The translations under genes and the position numbers were made by a program. A DNA stretch of 64,000 nucleotides from Pseudomonas cavernicola (GTDB taxonomy: Bacteria; Pseudomonadota; Gammaproteobacteria; Pseudomonadales; Pseudomonadaceae), in assembly GCF_003596405.1 (NCBI RefSeq), contig NZ_QYUR01000002.1, positions 512,501 through 576,500 on the forward strand, in the 5' to 3' direction. Positions 62,108-64,000 of the stretch are shown piece by piece. Positions within the stretch are counted from its first letter, which is position 1. Each line of letters begins with the position of its first letter. Below the pieces are notes generated by a model. That model was not told where the DNA came from and made no database searches. It saw nothing but the letters and a program-made list of their open reading frames with translations.

Positions 62108-62395
62108 ACAGACCTCGCAAAAATATTAGAAACCACGACTAAACACCAACAAAATACACTAACGCAACTTAACTATCGCACCAACGCAACTCAACTATCA
62201 AGCACTTCAGTTCCAAGCTTACCAAGTGCCTGCTATATTAACTTCAGGCACCAGAACGCAACTTTCGATATATCGAAAAACAAACATATATCTCTTCAAA
62301 AAATAAGCGCTAGAAATTTTAGCCGCTAAAAAACAAAGCCCTCTACCCAGGCCTAGCACCTAGTAAAACTTCAAAACATTAGGAGAACCAAAGAG
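62108..62395. promoter_or_regulatory. Divergent regulatory region with iteron-like repeats and a KorB site (copy 3)
   Basis: An AT-rich 288-nt region separates the leftward HTH-repA genes from rightward trbJ. Two 22-bp-spaced copies of AACGCAACTYAACTATC start at 62161 and 62183; a partial copy AACGCAACT lies at 62255. A palindrome TTCGATATATCGAA is at 62264-62277, and an exact KorB operator TTTAGCCGCTAAA is at 62318-62330. It could hold the vegetative origin and the trb promoter. Confidence 0.65.
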
Positions 62396-63148
62396 ATGAT
62401 TGGAACGAAGAAAATTTTAGCCGCTAAAATTTTGCTGCTCGTCTCCTTGAAAGGACATGCAACAGGCATCCCCGTAGTGGATGTCGCCAATGTCTCACAG
62501 ACCACCATTTCAGCCATTGAGAACGTGGCTCAGACCATTACGCAGGTAGAGCAATACGTCTCTCAACTAGCACAGCTTGAGGATCAACTTAGAAATACAG
62601 CCGCGCCAAATGCCTATCTCTGGGATCAGGCGGAGCAAACCATCGCGAGGGTACTTAGCACCATCGATACGCTGGGCTACTACAAACAGCAGGCTGGAAG
62701 CATTGATGCCTATCTAGCGGGGTATGGCGATGTGAATTATTACCGCAGTTCCCAATGCTTTGGAGTGAATGGCTGTAGCTCAGACCAATACCAGGCTATG
62801 CGACAGTCCGAGATAGACGGATCTGATGCGCAGATGCGAGCCAACGGGAACATGTTGCGAGGCCTAGACGAGCAACAGAAGCAACTCCAACAGGACGCCA
62901 GCAACCTAGTGCGGTTGCAGCACAGCACACAGTCCGCTCAAGGGCGTATGGAAGCCCTTCAGTTCGCGAACCAATTGGCCTCAAATCAGGCGAACCAACT
63001 CCTACAAATCCGCACCCTCTTGGTCGCTCAGCAAGCCGCCGAAATCCCTCGAGCGCAAACCATCGCTGCGCGAGAAGCAAAGGAACAGGCAGCGTCTGAG
63101 CAACTGCGTCGTGGTAGCTACCGGCCCAGCCCCACTCAATCCTGGTAA
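62396..63148 (+). CDS. trbJ: Conjugal transfer protein TrbJ
   Basis: This 250-residue protein has a signal peptide (about 1-23) and a helical body typical of TrbJ/VirB5 (SQTTISAIENVAQTITQVEQYVSQLAQLEDQLRN; QRMEALQFANQLASNQANQLLQIRTLLVAQQ). TrbJ is a pilus-associated component of the IncP type IV secretion system. It starts at ATG 62396 behind AGGAG. An exact KorB operator lies inside its signal-peptide codons, at residues 7-11. Confidence 0.92.
   Translation: MIGTKKILAAKILLLVSLKGHATGIPVVDVANVSQTTISAIENVAQTITQVEQYVSQLAQLEDQLRNTAAPNAYLWDQAEQTIARVLSTIDTLGYYKQQAGSIDAYLAGYGDVNYYRSSQCFGVNGCSSDQYQAMRQSEIDGSDAQMRANGNMLRGLDEQQKQLQQDASNLVRLQHSTQSAQGRMEALQFANQLASNQANQLLQIRTLLVAQQAAEIPRAQTIAAREAKEQAASEQLRRGSYRPSPTQSW
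62416..62428. promoter_or_regulatory. KorB-type operator O_B (copy 4, inside trbJ)
   Basis: TTTAGCCGCTAAA is an exact match, within a longer palindrome of 22 nt (AAAATTTTAGC/CGCTAAAATTTT). It overlaps codons for ILAAKI of TrbJ. The proximity of copy 3, 86 nt upstream, suggests cooperative KorB binding at the trb promoter. Confidence 0.85.
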
Positions 63149-63162
63149 CCGAGGAAACCTTG

Positions 63163-63327
63163 ATGAAAAAGCATTTGCTTATCGCCCTGATGGCTGCGGT
63201 TACCTCAGCCAGTGTTACCGGCTGCAACCCCAATTCAGAAGATCAAGAAAAGGCAGCACAAGAGAATCAAAGCACACCGGACACGCGAAAAGGCGAGTTC
63301 AAAAAAAGCCCACACAAGCAATGGTAA
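63163..63327 (+). CDS. trbK: TrbK-like small lipoprotein (entry exclusion candidate)
   Basis: The frame encodes 54 residues starting MKKHLLIALMAAVTSASVTGC, a lipoprotein signal with lipobox VTGC. The mature part is short and charged (NSEDQEKAAQENQ). It lies 14 nt after trbJ and 7 nt before trbL, the position of trbK in IncP plasmids, where TrbK gives entry exclusion. Sequence similarity beyond the lipobox cannot be judged; the assignment rests on position and type. Confidence 0.7.
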   Translation: MKKHLLIALMAAVTSASVTGCNPNSEDQEKAAQENQSTPDTRKGEFKKSPHKQW

Positions 63328-63334
63328 GTGCCTA

Positions 63335-64000
63335 ATGAAAATTTCCGACTTACTCAAAAGCTCCGTAGCCCTTCCCCTGCTTTTAGCCACATCCCTCTAT
63401 TCGGTTGATGTGCTGGCGGCCGTCGACAGCGCGGGAGTCCTAGATAACGTTCTTCAACGTTATGCAACCTCCGCAAGCCAGTGGGGAAGCATCATGGTGA
63501 ATCACGCCACCTTTCTTTTTTGGTCGTTGGTCATGATAAGCATGGTCTGGACGTTCGGGTTCATGCTGATGCGAAAAGCAGACATAGGTGAATTTTTCGC
63601 CGAATTTATCCGCTTCACGATCTTCACGGGCTTCTTCTGGTGGCTGCTAATTAACGGGCCAGCGTTTGCCACTTCCATCATCCAATCTCTGCGCCAGATC
63701 GGCGGTGACGCCACCGGATTAGGTAATAGCCTCAGTCCCTCAAGCATCGTGGACATCGGATTCGAAATCTTTTTCCGAGTCCTAGACCAGTCAAGCGTCT
63801 GGTCGCCGGTTGATAGTTTGTGCGGGATCATTCTTAGCGTGGCGGTTCTGGTAATTCTCGCGCTGATCGGGGCGAATATGCTGGTACTTCTGTGCTCCGG
63901 CTGGGTACTGGCCTACGGCGGAGTGTTTCTCCTTGGTTTTGGAGGCGCACGCTGGACGTCCGACATCGCGATTAATTATTACAAAAGTGTCATCGGCGTT
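63335..64000 (+). CDS. trbL: Conjugal transfer protein TrbL (partial)
   Basis: The gene starts at ATG 63335 and is open to the window end (222 residues visible). A signal/anchor segment is followed by several membrane segments: FLFWSLVMISMVWTFGFMLMR, FTIFTGFFWWLLINGPAFA, LCGIILSVAVLVILALIGANML and GWVLAYGGVFLLGFGG. This is the TrbL/VirB6 pattern, the inner-membrane channel protein of the IV secretion system. The frame is intact in the visible part; the C-terminal half is outside the window. Confidence 0.92.
   Translation, partial: MKISDLLKSSVALPLLLATSLYSVDVLAAVDSAGVLDNVLQRYATSASQWGSIMVNHATFLFWSLVMISMVWTFGFMLMRKADIGEFFAEFIRFTIFTGFFWWLLINGPAFATSIIQSLRQIGGDATGLGNSLSPSSIVDIGFEIFFRVLDQSSVWSPVDSLCGIILSVAVLVILALIGANMLVLLCSGWVLAYGGVFLLGFGGARWTSDIAINYYKSVIGV

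Larger units (their letters stand above)
57816..64000 (+). mobile_element. Integrated plasmid-like conjugative element (left part)
   Basis: From the tRNA 3' end to the window edge no core gene appears. The contents are a tyrosine integrase, a toxin-antitoxin pair, a TraJ-like protein, an RP4-like oriT, a plasmid RepA, four KorB-type operators and trbJ-trbK-trbL. Base composition drops in the 60.6-62.4 kb gaps. This combination describes an integrative conjugative element derived from, or behaving as, an IncP/PromA-like plasmid. The right end and a second attachment copy are outside the window, so size and mobility are unknown. Confidence 0.85.

Overview
The window is a high-GC chromosomal segment of a Pseudomonas species. 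Two things point to this genus. The proteins are of pseudomonad type (Vfr, AmgK/MurU, AgtABCD/AgtSR, a PAS-GGDEF-EAL protein like RmcA). The gene order, as far as I recall it, follows P. aeruginosa PAO1 from the rpoD side (about PA0574.1) to an M23 peptidase (about PA0667), here read in the opposite direction. I infer a Pseudomonas outside P. aeruginosa itself, because the R/F-pyocin block that separates trpE from trpG in PAO1 is absent and several repeats and gene remnants differ.

Layout. 1-10.4 kb holds cell-wall recycling (M23 peptidase end, anmK), Fe-S insertion (erpA), argC, hemJ, a nitronate monooxygenase, a decayed PLP-enzyme remnant, a DUF805 protein, an SDR, an AAA ATPase, a HIT protein and a SUMF1-fold protein. 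10.4-14.8 kb holds a MITE-like element, coq7, a periplasmic alpha-carbonic anhydrase, speD, an OsmC protein and vfr. 14.9-20.6 kb holds a contiguous leftward block rpe-gph-trpL-trpE-trpG-trpD-trpC. 20.7-28.6 kb holds a polyamine-type ABC importer (agtABCD) and its two-component system (agtSR). 28.7-39.9 kb holds a DUF3530 protein, a DnaJ/TerB protein, murU-amgK, and the envelope and housekeeping operon lptD-surA-pdxA-rsmA-apaG-apaH-glpE. 40.1-45.6 kb holds prkA-yeaH-spoVR and a small lipoprotein-like gene. 45.6-54.3 kb holds cca, folK/folB, plsY, tsaD and the macromolecular-synthesis cluster rpsU-yqeY-dnaG-rpoD. 54.4-57.7 kb is a c-di-GMP protein whose periplasmic sensor looks internally shortened.

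At 57,739 a CAU-anticodon tRNA gene is followed at once by a tyrosine integrase. From there to the window edge the DNA is a mobile element that looks like an integrated plasmid. It has a RelE/HigB-type toxin with an XRE antitoxin, a short TraJ-like relaxosome protein next to an RP4 (IncP)-like oriT, and a plasmid RepA. Four exact copies of the IncP KorB operator (TTTAGCSGCTAAA) are spread over 2.5 kb, and trbJ-trbK-trbL begins at 62,396 with trbL cut by the window end. No relaxase, KorB, IncC or coupling protein is visible; if present they lie to the right.

The most notable observations are the plasmid-like integrative element, an oriT beside a shortened TraJ with no adjacent relaxase, KorB sites at repA and inside trbJ, the in-frame trp leader at the end of gph with a repeat element between leader and trpE, several MITE-like palindromic repeats, an intrinsic terminator between agtB and agtC, and the internally deleted RmcA-like sensor and PLP-enzyme remnant.
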